Shown here one piece after another: positions 33,214 to 40,278 of a stretch of DNA of 64,000 nucleotides. The translations under genes were made by a program, and so were the position numbers. Every line of letters starts with the position of its first letter. Position 1 is the first letter of the stretch. Below the pieces are notes generated by a model, which was not told the DNA's origin, ran no database searches, and was given only the letters and a program-made list of their open reading frames with translations. Origin of the DNA: WHSW01 sp033856255 (GTDB lineage: Bacteria; Actinomycetota; Thermoleophilia; Solirubrobacterales; 70-9); NCBI GenBank assembly GCA_033856255.1, contig JAWVFH010000002.1, positions 124,001 to 188,000 on the forward strand, written 5' to 3'.

Positions 33214-33609
33214 TCACGCTCCCGGCTTGAAGATCATGTCGGCGAGCAGGAGGACGATCAGCGCGGCGCGGATCAGGTGCCAGCGGATCATCACCGGGTC
33301 GATCGCCGCCCCGCCGCCGACCGACGGGAGCAGGGCGGCGTGGGCGCGCCGGCCCGTCTCAGCCGCCGCGGCCCAGAGCACGATGGCGGCCAGGATCCAG
33401 CCGTCCCAGAGCTCGTAGCCGTTGACGTAGAGCGCCAGCCAGACGCCGAAGATGATCGTCCCGGCGCCGCCGATCCCGTCGAGCACCTGGGCGACGGTCA
33501 CCGCCGGCTGCGGCGCCGGGCCGCCGAGCGCGAACGACGAGTACATGACCACCATCGCGACCAGGAAGAAGGCCGAGAGGACGTGGACGAAGAGGAGGAA
33601 GTCGAACAC
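33214..33609 (-). CDS. DUF2269-like membrane protein, 131 aa
   Basis: Four predicted membrane helices (about 3-24, 44-62, 70-88, 108-126). It begins MFDFLLFVHVLSAFFLVAMV, the characteristic 'LHVLsa' start of the DUF2269 family. First gene of a two-gene unit with the 158-aa membrane protein downstream. Both lie between the secreted hydrolases and a small secreted protein. Unknown function. Confidence 0.7.
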   Translation of the reverse strand: MFDFLLFVHVLSAFFLVAMVVMYSSFALGGPAPQPAVTVAQVLDGIGGAGTIIFGVWLALYVNGYELWDGWILAAIVLWAAAAETGRRAHAALLPSVGGGAAIDPVMIRWHLIRAALIVLLLADMIFKPGA

Positions 33610-33627
33610 GGCACTCCCCCGCGCGGG

Positions 33628-33960
33628 TCAGGCCCCGTACTTGAACTTCGCCCGCTGGGTGACGCCGGCCTTGCCGCGCCCGCACTTGACGGCCCAGACC
33701 TCGTCGCCGATCTGCTGCTCGGTGCAGCTCCAGCCCTTGAAGCCGTCGTCGTTGCCGCCCGCTTCGAAGACGTAGTGGTCGGCGAGCGAGCGCGCCGGGT
33801 TGCAGGCGACGTTCTTCGCCCGCAGGTTGAACCAACCGGAGCCGTTGACGATCCCGTCGCCGCACTGGGTGAAGCTGCCGGCCGAGGCCGGGGCGGCGCC
33901 GAGGAGCGGAATCGCGGCGCTGATCAGCAGGACGGGGAGGAGGATCTTCAGTCTGAGCAT
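33628..33960 (-). CDS. Small secreted cysteine-containing protein, 110 aa
   Basis: A signal peptide (KILLPVLLISAAIPLLGAAP) is followed by about 82 residues with four cysteines: SFTQCGDGIVNGSGWFN, NVACNPARSLADHY, GWSCTEQQIGDEVWAVKCGRG. The pattern suggests two disulfides in a compact fold; 'R-AKNVACxxAR' recurs in small uncharacterised actinobacterial exported proteins. It is divergent from the NTF2-like gene, with only 19 bases between starts. Confidence 0.7.
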   Translation of the reverse strand: MLRLKILLPVLLISAAIPLLGAAPASAGSFTQCGDGIVNGSGWFNLRAKNVACNPARSLADHYVFEAGGNDDGFKGWSCTEQQIGDEVWAVKCGRGKAGVTQRAKFKYGA

Positions 33961-33979
33961 GCTGGCAACCTATCGTGCG

Positions 33980-34351
33980 ATGGAAGAGCCCGTCGATCCC
34001 GACCTGGAGGCCGCGATTCGCCGCCTCTACGAGGCCTTCAACGCCCGTGAGGTCGAGCAGGTGATCGCGCTGATGGCCGACGACGTCGATTGGCCGAACG
34101 CGATCGAGGGCACCCGGCTCATCGGCCGCGAGGCGGTCCGCGAATACTGGCGCTTGCTGTTCGACCGCTTCAACCCCCGGCTCGAGCCGCTCGGCTTCGA
34201 GGACCTCGGCAACGGCCAGGTCCGCGTGCGCGTCCACCAGTCGCTTCACGACCTCGAGGGCGACCTGATGGGCGAGGGCGAGGTCTTCCACGACCACGTC
34301 TTTCGCGACGGCCAGATCGAGCGCATGGACGTGGTCGCGGCGCCGGCGTAG
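33980..34351 (+). CDS. SnoaL/NTF2-like protein
   Basis: ATG 33980 begins MEEPVDPDLEAAIRRLYEAF; the open frame reaching 33800 runs through the divergent neighbour and is not credible. 123 residues in the alpha+beta-barrel cone pattern: helix (LYEAFNAREVEQVIALMADD), DVDWPNAIEGTRLIGREAVR, REYWRLLFDRFNP, then strands (VRVRVHQSLHDLEGD, VFHDHVFRDGQIERMDV). Such proteins are ester-cyclases, isomerases or simple ligand carriers. It stands alone and gives no context. Confidence 0.8.
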   Translation: MEEPVDPDLEAAIRRLYEAFNAREVEQVIALMADDVDWPNAIEGTRLIGREAVREYWRLLFDRFNPRLEPLGFEDLGNGQVRVRVHQSLHDLEGDLMGEGEVFHDHVFRDGQIERMDVVAAPA

Positions 34352-34442
34352 GTGCAGGGCTTTCGCCAACGGGCCTGGACGTTCGTACGAGGGGTTCGGT
34401 GCAACGCTCCACCGCCGGGCGTAGCGTTCCGATTAGGCCTCC

Positions 34443-34613
34443 ATGAACGACCTTGCTCAGTACTCCGAGCTGCGGCGCCCCAAGCGCGTCGTCGACGAGC
34501 CTGAGCCGTTTCGGTTCCGGACGCCGATCATCTTCCGGCTCGCGCCCAGCGTGCCGCTGATGAGCGACCGCCGCGACCCGCACCGGACCGCGCGCCGCCT
34601 GAGCTTCGGCTGA
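34443..34613 (+). CDS. Possible 56-aa basic protein
   Basis: An ATG frame from 34443 to the TGA at 34611-34613 gives MNDLAQYSELRRPKRVVDEP and a further 36 residues rich in Arg and Pro (FRFRTPIIFRLAPSVPLMSD, then RRDPHRTARRLSFG). Third-position GC is high, as in true genes here, and it fills the gap between two annotated genes. There is no strong ribosome site and no known family. Reported as possible only. Confidence 0.35.
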   Translation: MNDLAQYSELRRPKRVVDEPEPFRFRTPIIFRLAPSVPLMSDRRDPHRTARRLSFG

Positions 34614-34616
34614 GCG

Positions 34617-35024
34617 CTACTCGACCCGCTCGAGCACGACGACCGGGATCTCGCGCTCGGTCTTCGCCTGATAGGCGTCGTAGTCGGGCCACTGGCCGAC
34701 CATCGTCCGCCACAGCTCCGGCTTCTCCTCCGGCGTCGCCGTCCGCGCCCGTGCCTTGAAGACGTCGTCCTTGACCTGCACCTCGACCTCGGGGTTCGCC
34801 TCCAGGTTCAGATACCAGGCCGGCGGGGCGGGCCAGCCGCCCTTCGAGGCGACGACCATCACGTCGTCGCCGGTGCGCCCGTATATCAGCGGGTTCGTCC
34901 GCGGCTCGCCCGACTTGCGTCCGGTGGTGGTCAGCAGCAGGGTCTGGGTTCCCTGCCAGTCGTGTCCCTCGGCGCCGCCGGTGGCGCGGTAGCGCTCGAC
35001 GTGCTCGGGGCCGAAGAGGACCAT
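34617..35024 (-). CDS. Ddn-like deazaflavin (F420)-dependent nitroreductase-family protein
   Basis: 135 residues with the clear family signature LLLTTTGRKSGEPRTNPLIY, then VVASKGGWPAPPAWYLNLEA and EVEVQVKDDVFKARARTATP, typical of F420H2-dependent quinone reductase Ddn and relatives. Expected to reduce quinones or nitro compounds at the membrane. A second, more divergent member is at 5363. It lies 7 bases downstream of the MFS exporter gene, so the pair may be a detoxification operon. Confidence 0.88.
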   Translation of the reverse strand: MVLFGPEHVERYRATGGAEGHDWQGTQTLLLTTTGRKSGEPRTNPLIYGRTGDDVMVVASKGGWPAPPAWYLNLEANPEVEVQVKDDVFKARARTATPEEKPELWRTMVGQWPDYDAYQAKTEREIPVVVLERVE

Positions 35025-35031
35025 CGTCTGA

Positions 35032-36384
35032 TCATCGCAGACCGCAGTTACAGCTCGGTGGGTCGATGTAGGCGACGGTCAGCCCGAGCCCGACCAGCAC
35101 CCCCGCGGCGCCCAGCGCCAGCGCCACGTGCATGCCGGCGACGAAGCCGCCGGCGATCAGGCCGCCGAACAGCGCCACGCCGAGGCCCCCGCCGAACTGG
35201 CGGGCGGCGTTGAAGACGCCCGAGGTGAGGCCGGCGCGCTCGGGCGGCAGCGCCTCGAGCAGCGCCGCCGTCAGCGGCGGGATCGCCAGCCCGCCGCCGA
35301 CCCCCATCGGCACCAGTAGCACGAGGACCAGCCAGGTCGGCGAGCTCGCGTCCAGCGCCAGCATCCCCAGCAGCCCGATGGCCATCGTCAGCTCGCCGGC
35401 GATCAGCGGCGGCCGTGGCCCGTGGCGGCTGGTCAGGACGCCGGCCCCGATGTTGACGCCGGCGATCAGCGCCGTCAGCGGCAGGAACATCAGCCCGGCG
35501 ACCAGCGCGTCGTGGCCGAGCACGTCCTGGAAGTAGAGGCTGAGGACGAAGACCTGGCCGTAGAAGGCGAAGTTGAACAGCAGTCCGGTGACGATCGCCG
35601 AGCCGACCATCGGCGTGCGAAAGAGGTTGAACGGCACCGCCGGGTGCGCCGAGCCGCGCTCGATTGTGACGAAGGCGGCGGCGGCGAGCGCGAAGATGGC
35701 GAAGGCGCTCAGCGCCGCCGCCGAGCCGACCCCGCGATGCCCGGCCTCGATCACGGCGAAGGTCAGCGCGCCGACCCCGACGATCGCCGCCGCCTGGCCC
35801 GGGAGGTCGAGCGGCGTCCGCACCCGAGCCGAGCGCGGGCCGTGGACGTTGGCCACCACCGCGATCACCCCGACCGGCAGATTGAGGAAGAAGATCCACC
35901 GCCAGTCGGCGGCGGAAGTCAATAGTCCGCCGAGCACCGGCCCGGCGGCCAGCGCGATCCCGCCGACCGCCGCCCAGGTCGCGATCCCCTTTGCCCGGTC
36001 GCCCGGGTCCTCATAGGCGAGGCGGACGAGGGCGAGGGAGGAGGGGAGCAGCAGCGCGGCCGCCGCGCCCTGGACCACCCGCGCCCCGAGCAGCACCCCG
36101 AGCGACGGCGCTGCTCCGCAGGCGAGCGAGGCCAGTGTGAAGGCGATCATCCCCGCCGAGTAGGTGCGCGCGACCCCGATCCGGTCGCCGAGCGCGCCGC
36201 TGGAGAGCAGCAGCGCCGCAAAGGTGACCACGTAGGCGTCGACGACCCACTGCAGGTCGCTCAGCGACGCGCCGAGGTCGTCGCCGATGGACGGCAGCGC
36301 GACGTTGACGATCGTCACGTCGACGATGACGACGAAGAAGCCGAGCGAGGCGGCGAAGAGGACGCGGGTGGGGGAGACGGTCAT
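35032..36384 (-). CDS. MFS drug exporter of the DHA2 (EmrB/QacA) family
   Basis: 450 residues with about 14 hydrophobic segments. It starts FFVVIVDVTIVNVALPSIGD, the DHA2 helix-1 motif, followed by WVVDAYVVTFAALLLSSGAL (motif A region: GALGDRIGVARTYSAG) and motif C-like LAAGPVLGGLLT. These exporters use the proton gradient to expel hydrophobic drugs. The 122-bp upstream gap contains AGTACGAGTACT (36457-36468), a near-palindrome that could bind a repressor, though no regulator gene is adjacent. Confidence 0.9.
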   Translation of the reverse strand: MTVSPTRVLFAASLGFFVVIVDVTIVNVALPSIGDDLGASLSDLQWVVDAYVVTFAALLLSSGALGDRIGVARTYSAGMIAFTLASLACGAAPSLGVLLGARVVQGAAAALLLPSSLALVRLAYEDPGDRAKGIATWAAVGGIALAAGPVLGGLLTSAADWRWIFFLNLPVGVIAVVANVHGPRSARVRTPLDLPGQAAAIVGVGALTFAVIEAGHRGVGSAAALSAFAIFALAAAAFVTIERGSAHPAVPFNLFRTPMVGSAIVTGLLFNFAFYGQVFVLSLYFQDVLGHDALVAGLMFLPLTALIAGVNIGAGVLTSRHGPRPPLIAGELTMAIGLLGMLALDASSPTWLVLVLLVPMGVGGGLAIPPLTAALLEALPPERAGLTSGVFNAARQFGGGLGVALFGGLIAGGFVAGMHVALALGAAGVLVGLGLTVAYIDPPSCNCGLR

Positions 36385-36456
36385 GCGCTCTGCCTACCCG
36401 AGCGCCGCCACGACTCGACGCGCACCCCGCTCATCGGAGGATGTCAGTAGAAAGTG

Positions 36457-36468
36457 AGTACGAGTACT
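36457..36468. promoter_or_regulatory. Near-palindrome AGTAC-GA-GTACT upstream of the MFS gene
   Basis: Two AGTAC half-sites in inverted orientation, separated by two bases, about 75 bases before the MFS start codon. Geometry fits a MarR/HxlR/TetR-type operator, but a 5-bp half-site can arise by chance. Confidence 0.25.
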
Positions 36469-36507
36469 ACCGCCCGAGCGACGGCGCGAGGATGACGGGA
36501 ACAACTC

Positions 36508-36867
36508 CTAGTGCGGTACCTGTATGAGAGTGGTGCAGCTTGAGCATTGGACGACATTCACATTCACCGAGACGGTCTGGCGTGTCTGGCAGTTCGGGCA
36601 GATGATCGCGACGAACTGGTTGTCGTAGCCCCAGAGCGGAGTCTTGCCGGTTGCCCGGTTCCAAGCGGACTGGAGCTGTATCCCAATCGGCTTTCGCCGT
36701 AGCTCTGCTGCCTCGGGCCCCAGGATACGGTCGGCGATCCCGGCGGTCGAGTCGGTCTCATGTTGGCATACAGGACACCGCCAGACTCTCACATCCCACG
36801 GGGCACTCAGCTTCGTCCCGCAGCTACTGCACTGGACGAACCTGGTTGATGGTCTGAAAATGCTCAA
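36508..36867 (-). CDS. Zinc-ribbon protein with four CxxC motifs
   Basis: TTG 36867 is chosen because GAGGAGG lies 6 bases upstream on the minus strand; the open frame continues to 37449 through a neighbouring gene without support. 119 residues: two CxxC pairs near the start (QCSSCGTKL, RCPVCQHE), a charged middle (LGPEAAELRRKPIGIQLQSA), and two pairs at the end (IICPNCQTRQT, QCSSCTTLIQ). This suggests two separate zinc ribbons. The region is less GC-rich than its surroundings, a hint of transfer. Function unknown; nucleic-acid or protein binding is the usual role of such ribbons. Confidence 0.65.
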   Translation of the reverse strand: MSIFRPSTRFVQCSSCGTKLSAPWDVRVWRCPVCQHETDSTAGIADRILGPEAAELRRKPIGIQLQSAWNRATGKTPLWGYDNQFVAIICPNCQTRQTVSVNVNVVQCSSCTTLIQVPH

Positions 36868-37049
36868 CGTATGCCTCCTCGGTGAATCCCGGTTGGTCGG
36901 GACGACCCTACCCGGCCCTAGATCGGTGGGCAACCGGATCTCTACGAATCGAGCGAAGTTAATCCAACTCGGAACAACGCACCGCCCGTGTCTGAGACAG
37001 CGGGCCACGCAGGCGGAGTAGCGCGCGAAGCCACTAAGTACGCCCGAAC

Positions 37050-37514
37050 TCAGCCGACCTGGAGCTGCCCCTGCATGCCCTTGTCCTGGTGGTGGTCGAG
37101 CGGGCAGTAGTACTCGAAGTAGCCGCTCGTGACGTCGACCGTCAGGTCGGCGCTCTCGCCCGGCGCCAGGTCGCCGTCGATCGGGATCTCCTTGCCGCCG
37201 TTGTTGAAGACGAAGCTGTGCGTCTCGGTGCCGTCGTTGACGATGTGGAAGGTGACCTTCCCGGCCTTCGCCTTCGAGGTCGGCGGCCCGCCCTCGCCGT
37301 CGTCGGGGAGCACGTTCGAGGGCGCCATCTCGTATTCGGTCTCGACCACGGCGACCTCGTTGGAGGCCACCGGCGGGCCGGTCGCTCCCGCCGTCCCCGT
37401 CGCTCCGGTGGATGCTGTCGTCGAGCTCGAGTCGCCGCCTCCGCCGCACCCCGGCGCGGCGATCGCCAGCGCGGCGATCGGCGCCAGGATCAGGGCTGAA
37501 CGCGGACGGAGCAC
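37050..37514 (-). CDS. Cupredoxin-like lipoprotein
   Basis: 154 residues. A lipobox-type end of the signal peptide gives mature Cys23 (AIAAPGCGGGG), so the protein is anchored outside the membrane. After a Ser/Thr/Gly linker comes a plastocyanin-like beta barrel with type 1 copper ligands: H99 (GTETHSFVFN), C137 (FEYYCPLDH), H142 and M147 (HHQDKGM). The H-x4-M spacing matches plastocyanins; the Cys-His gap is slightly longer. Likely role: extracytoplasmic electron transfer or copper handling. It stands alone; no oxidase genes are nearby. Confidence 0.85.
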   Translation of the reverse strand: MLRPRSALILAPIAALAIAAPGCGGGGDSSSTTASTGATGTAGATGPPVASNEVAVVETEYEMAPSNVLPDDGEGGPPTSKAKAGKVTFHIVNDGTETHSFVFNNGGKEIPIDGDLAPGESADLTVDVTSGYFEYYCPLDHHQDKGMQGQLQVG

Positions 37515-37542
37515 GGCGCGGACTCTATATCCGCGCCGGCCG

Positions 37543-38322
37543 TCAATCGGGTGGCCCGAGGTACTCCGATTCGAGCACCAGGTCCTTGAGTAGCGACTGG
37601 TACTCGACGTGGGTCTCGTGCTCGGTCGTCCGCCAGCTCTTGCCCTCCTCCGCTCGCATGTACTCGCGGTACTCGGGCGCTCCGGGGATCTTGACGTTGT
37701 CGGCCACGGCCACCGAGCCTGGATGCAGCCAGCCCTGACCGAGGATCAGCTGGAGGTCCGAGACATAGACGGACTTCTCGTGGTCGATGAAGACGAAGTC
37801 CAGCGATCCGGCGGCGAAGCCGTGCTCGGACTCGAGCCGCGAGATCGTCTCGCCGCCGTCGCCGAGCGTCCCGAAGAGCACGGTCAGCTCCTCGCCGATC
37901 CCGGCGTGGTCCCAGATCCGGCGCGCGATCGCCGCGTTGTCGGCGTTGAACTCGATCGAGACGAGCCGCGCCGCCTCGGGCATCACCCGGGCCGCGCGCA
38001 GAGCGCTGTAGCCGCAGTAGGTCCCGAGCTCGAGCAGCCGGCGCGGCTCGGTTCGGCGGATCGCAGCGTCGAGGATCTCGCCCTTCTCGTCGCCGACGTT
38101 GATCAGATAGCTGCGGTGGTAGGCGAAGTCGTCGATCACCCGGATCACGTCGTCGAGGTCGCCCCGGCGGGCCTCGGCCTCGACGTGCTCGGCCAGCGCC
38201 AGCTCCCTACCGTCGCCGACCTGCCACTCGGTGGTCAGGCGCCGGATGCCGAACAGCATCCGCACCGTCGACCAGCGCAGGAACGGCATTCGCTTCCCAC
38301 CGAGCTCCGACAGTCGCGACAT
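37543..38322 (-). CDS. Class I SAM-dependent O-methyltransferase (catechol-O-methyltransferase-like)
   Basis: 259 residues from ATG 38322; the frame open to 39021 is a shadow of the lysozyme gene. SAM motif I is LLELGTYCGYSALRAARVMP, then VSIEFNADNAAIARRIWDHA. Metal and substrate residues follow in FVFIDHEKSVYVSDLQLI and VADNVKIPGAPEY, matching the Asp...Asp-Asn triad of COMT. Predicted to methylate a catechol-type hydroxyl with Mg2+. It is divergent from the GH25 gene at 38425. Confidence 0.83.
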   Translation of the reverse strand: MSRLSELGGKRMPFLRWSTVRMLFGIRRLTTEWQVGDGRELALAEHVEAEARRGDLDDVIRVIDDFAYHRSYLINVGDEKGEILDAAIRRTEPRRLLELGTYCGYSALRAARVMPEAARLVSIEFNADNAAIARRIWDHAGIGEELTVLFGTLGDGGETISRLESEHGFAAGSLDFVFIDHEKSVYVSDLQLILGQGWLHPGSVAVADNVKIPGAPEYREYMRAEEGKSWRTTEHETHVEYQSLLKDLVLESEYLGPPD

Positions 38323-38424
38323 CGCCGTCGCACGATACGCCTCGAGTGCCGCCCCCGAGGGCGCCTCGCCTTTCAGCAGATCTCCACCGCGCGACCATTG
38401 GGAGCCGGCGGTGTTGACGTTTGC

Positions 38425-39198
38425 GTGAGGGTTGCGATCGCGAGTGTGGTGGCAGCGGCCGTCCTGGCCGCGTCCGCGGCTGCACAGACCACCGGCGGGA
38501 CCACCACCGCGCCGCCGGTCACCCCGCGCCTGCCTGGGATCGACGTCTCGAGGTTCCAGGGCCTGATCGATTGGCAGGCGGTGGCCGAGGCGGGCGTTCG
38601 CTTCGCCTTCGTCCAGGCAAGCCGCGGCTCGGGTAGCGACTGCACGACGGCCCCGGAGCAGTGCGGCCCCGACGCCTACTACAGCTTCAACTACGGCTCG
38701 GCCAAGGCCGAGGGGATTCGGGTCGGCCCCTATCACCGCGCATTTGTCGGGGGCCGCGGGCCGCGGGCTGTGAAGTCCGACGCGCGCACGGAGGCACGGC
38801 AGTTCTGCGCCACGGTCGGCGAGCTCGTCCCCGGCGACCTCCGACCGGCGCTCGACCTCGAGAGCCCGCTGGGAGACCTCAACCCCTTCGAGCTGCGTCT
38901 GTGGGCGAAGACATGGCTGCGCTCGGTCGAGCGGCGGCTCGACGCACGCCCGATCATCTATACGAACGCGAGCACCTGGGCCGCGATCGGCGACCCGACG
39001 TCGTTCGCGCTGCGCGGGCACCCGCTGTGGGTCGCCAACTGGGGTGTCACGGCTCCCCAGGTACCCGCCGAGAATTGGGCCGGATACAGCTGGCGCCTCT
39101 GGCAGTACTCGAGCTCGGGACGGATCGACGGGATCACCGGCCGCGTGGACCGGGACTGGCTTCGCGGCGGCTGGAACGGCGTCAGCATCACCGGCTGA
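38425..39198 (+). CDS. Secreted GH25 lysozyme (N-acetylmuramidase)
   Basis: GTG 38425 starts a signal peptide (VAIASVVAAAVLAASAAA). The GH25 barrel begins LPGIDVSRFQGLIDWQAVAE, with the conserved Asp near its start, and has the catalytic DxE pair in PALDLES, plus VGPYHRAF and LWQYSSSGRIDGI, all standard landmarks. It would cleave the MurNAc-GlcNAc bond of peptidoglycan outside the cell. It opens the cell-envelope cluster 38.4-44.4 kb. 257 residues is close to the usual length for a single-domain GH25. Confidence 0.9.
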   Translation: MRVAIASVVAAAVLAASAAAQTTGGTTTAPPVTPRLPGIDVSRFQGLIDWQAVAEAGVRFAFVQASRGSGSDCTTAPEQCGPDAYYSFNYGSAKAEGIRVGPYHRAFVGGRGPRAVKSDARTEARQFCATVGELVPGDLRPALDLESPLGDLNPFELRLWAKTWLRSVERRLDARPIIYTNASTWAAIGDPTSFALRGHPLWVANWGVTAPQVPAENWAGYSWRLWQYSSSGRIDGITGRVDRDWLRGGWNGVSITG

Positions 39199-39214
39199 GC
39201 TGCCGCTTGATCAT

Positions 39215-39226
39215 GATCGGCCGATC
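39215..39226. promoter_or_regulatory. Palindrome GATCGGCCGATC upstream of the glycine-repeat membrane protein
   Basis: A perfect 12-bp palindrome 22 bases before ATG 39249, set in a longer imperfect one (TGATCAT on the left, GATCATC on the right). It fits a dimeric regulator site, though CGATCG-type words are common in this genome. Confidence 0.3.
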
Positions 39227-39248
39227 GATCATCGTGTAGGGGAGTCCG

Positions 39249-39635
39249 ATGGAAGTTTCAACGACGCCCGCTCCCGCCGGCCTGGAGGCGGATTCAGCGC
39301 CTCACGACGACGCCGGGGTTTGGCGACGCGTGCTCATCGCAGGCGGCGCCGTGCTGGCGCTGGCGTCACTCGGGGTGGGCGCCTACCTGTTCGCCCTATC
39401 CCGCGGCAACGACATCGAGCAGGCGAGGGCCCTGGGCGTCAGGGTCGGACTCGAGCACGGAGCCGCCGACGGGCGCCGCGCCGGCTATCGCAAGGGGCTT
39501 CGGATGGGACAGAAGGCCGGCTTCGGCGAGAGCTACGCAGACGCCTACCGAAAGGCGTACCGAGAGCAGTTCGAGCTCACGAACCTGAAGCCGCCGAGCC
39601 AGATCATCGTGCCCGCGCCGGGCGCCGAGCGCTAG
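39249..39635 (+). CDS. Single-pass membrane protein with a glycine-every-fourth-residue repeat
   Basis: 128 residues, ATG preceded by GGGGAG. One membrane helix (VLIAGGAVLALASLGVGAYL) is followed by a segment in which glycine recurs every four residues for eight repeats: GVRVGLEHGAADGRRAG then YRKGLRMGQKAGF. The segment continues as YADAYRKAYREQFE. A similar run occurs in the SGNH protein at 43496. It lies between the lysozyme and the Rpf-like gene, and its 3' end overlaps the latter's by 4 bases. Function unknown; a helical packing or wall-spanning element is plausible. Confidence 0.65.
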   Translation: MEVSTTPAPAGLEADSAPHDDAGVWRRVLIAGGAVLALASLGVGAYLFALSRGNDIEQARALGVRVGLEHGAADGRRAGYRKGLRMGQKAGFGESYADAYRKAYREQFELTNLKPPSQIIVPAPGAER

Positions 39636-40075
39636 CCGCAGACCGGCCAGGGGGCGGTGCCGTCGCGGCCCTTCAGGGCCACGGCAACCACCGCTTGCGT
39701 CTTGTACGAGTAGTCGATCGGGTCACCGCCCGGCGTCTTGGGCGAGGTCTTCCAGGCGTCCCAGGTGAACATGAACGCCCCGCGGTAGTCCCCGCCGAGG
39801 GCAAGCGCGTTCGGGTCGCGGCCCGACTCGCAGTAGCTGACCTCGTGTGCCCAGCGCCGGTCGGCGGGGGAGATCTGCTCCCAGAGGCGCGTGTAGCGCG
39901 CCGGCGTCAGGTTCTTGTCGGTGGCGCGGCTCTGATCGGCAGAGGTGCCTCCGGGTCCCACGCCGCCCGAGTCGGCGCGTGCCGTGGCGGAGATCGCCGG
40001 CGCGATGCAAACCAGCGCGCCGACGACGCTAAGCATGGCCATGCGAGGCGTCGAAAATCTGGGCAAGGTCTTCAC
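39632..40075 (-). CDS. Secreted Rpf/transglycosylase-like protein
   Basis: 147 residues from GTG 40075. A signal sequence (MAMLSVVGALVCIAPAISAT) precedes the domain: WAHEVSYCESGRDPNALALG, then DYRGAFMFTWDAWKTSPKTP and a WPVCG end. This is the resuscitation-promoting-factor/lysozyme-like fold with the catalytic Glu in CESG and the paired Cys of Rpf proteins (CESG ... PVCG). It would cut peptidoglycan glycan strands during growth or revival. A c-di-AMP riboswitch precedes it, as with rpf genes in Streptomyces. Confidence 0.82.
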   Translation of the reverse strand: MKTLPRFSTPRMAMLSVVGALVCIAPAISATARADSGGVGPGGTSADQSRATDKNLTPARYTRLWEQISPADRRWAHEVSYCESGRDPNALALGGDYRGAFMFTWDAWKTSPKTPGGDPIDYSYKTQAVVAVALKGRDGTAPWPVCG

Positions 40076-40087
40076 AGAAAAAGTGTC

Positions 40088-40220
40088 CGCTCTCTTCTTT
40101 GCTTACGGGGTTAGCTGACGGGCTCGCGCATAAGAGATTGCGCTAGGCAGCAGCGGCTGCCATTCGCCCCAACAACGCTTGGGCCCCCCGCTTTCCCGCG
40201 CCGTGGCGCGAGAGATTCAG
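40088..40220 (-). ncRNA. c-di-AMP riboswitch (ydaO-yuaA type)
   Basis: On the minus strand, between the promoter side and the Rpf-like gene, the conserved blocks of the ydaO aptamer appear in order: GAATC (about 40218), GGGGGGCCCA (40189-40180), TTGGGGCGAATG (40172-40161), a GC-rich arm, GAGCCCGTCAGCTAACCCCG (40124-40105) and then GTAAGC, with a terminal AAGAAGAGAG (about 40100-40089). The element ends about 13 bases before the GTG at 40075. In actinobacteria this class governs cell-wall hydrolase genes: c-di-AMP binding turns expression off. Confidence 0.85.
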
Positions 40221-40233
40221 CAGGTCGCGCGGC

Positions 40234-40239
40234 ATATTA
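40234..40239 (-). promoter_or_regulatory. Candidate -10 box for the riboswitch-Rpf transcript
   Basis: TAATAT on the minus strand, about 15 bases before the first conserved riboswitch block. It is A/T-rich in an otherwise GC-rich gap. No clear -35 hexamer is seen. Confidence 0.35.
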
Positions 40240-40278
40240 GCAAAGCATTAGCGGTGTGTAGGTAGCCTGCTGGCCGCC

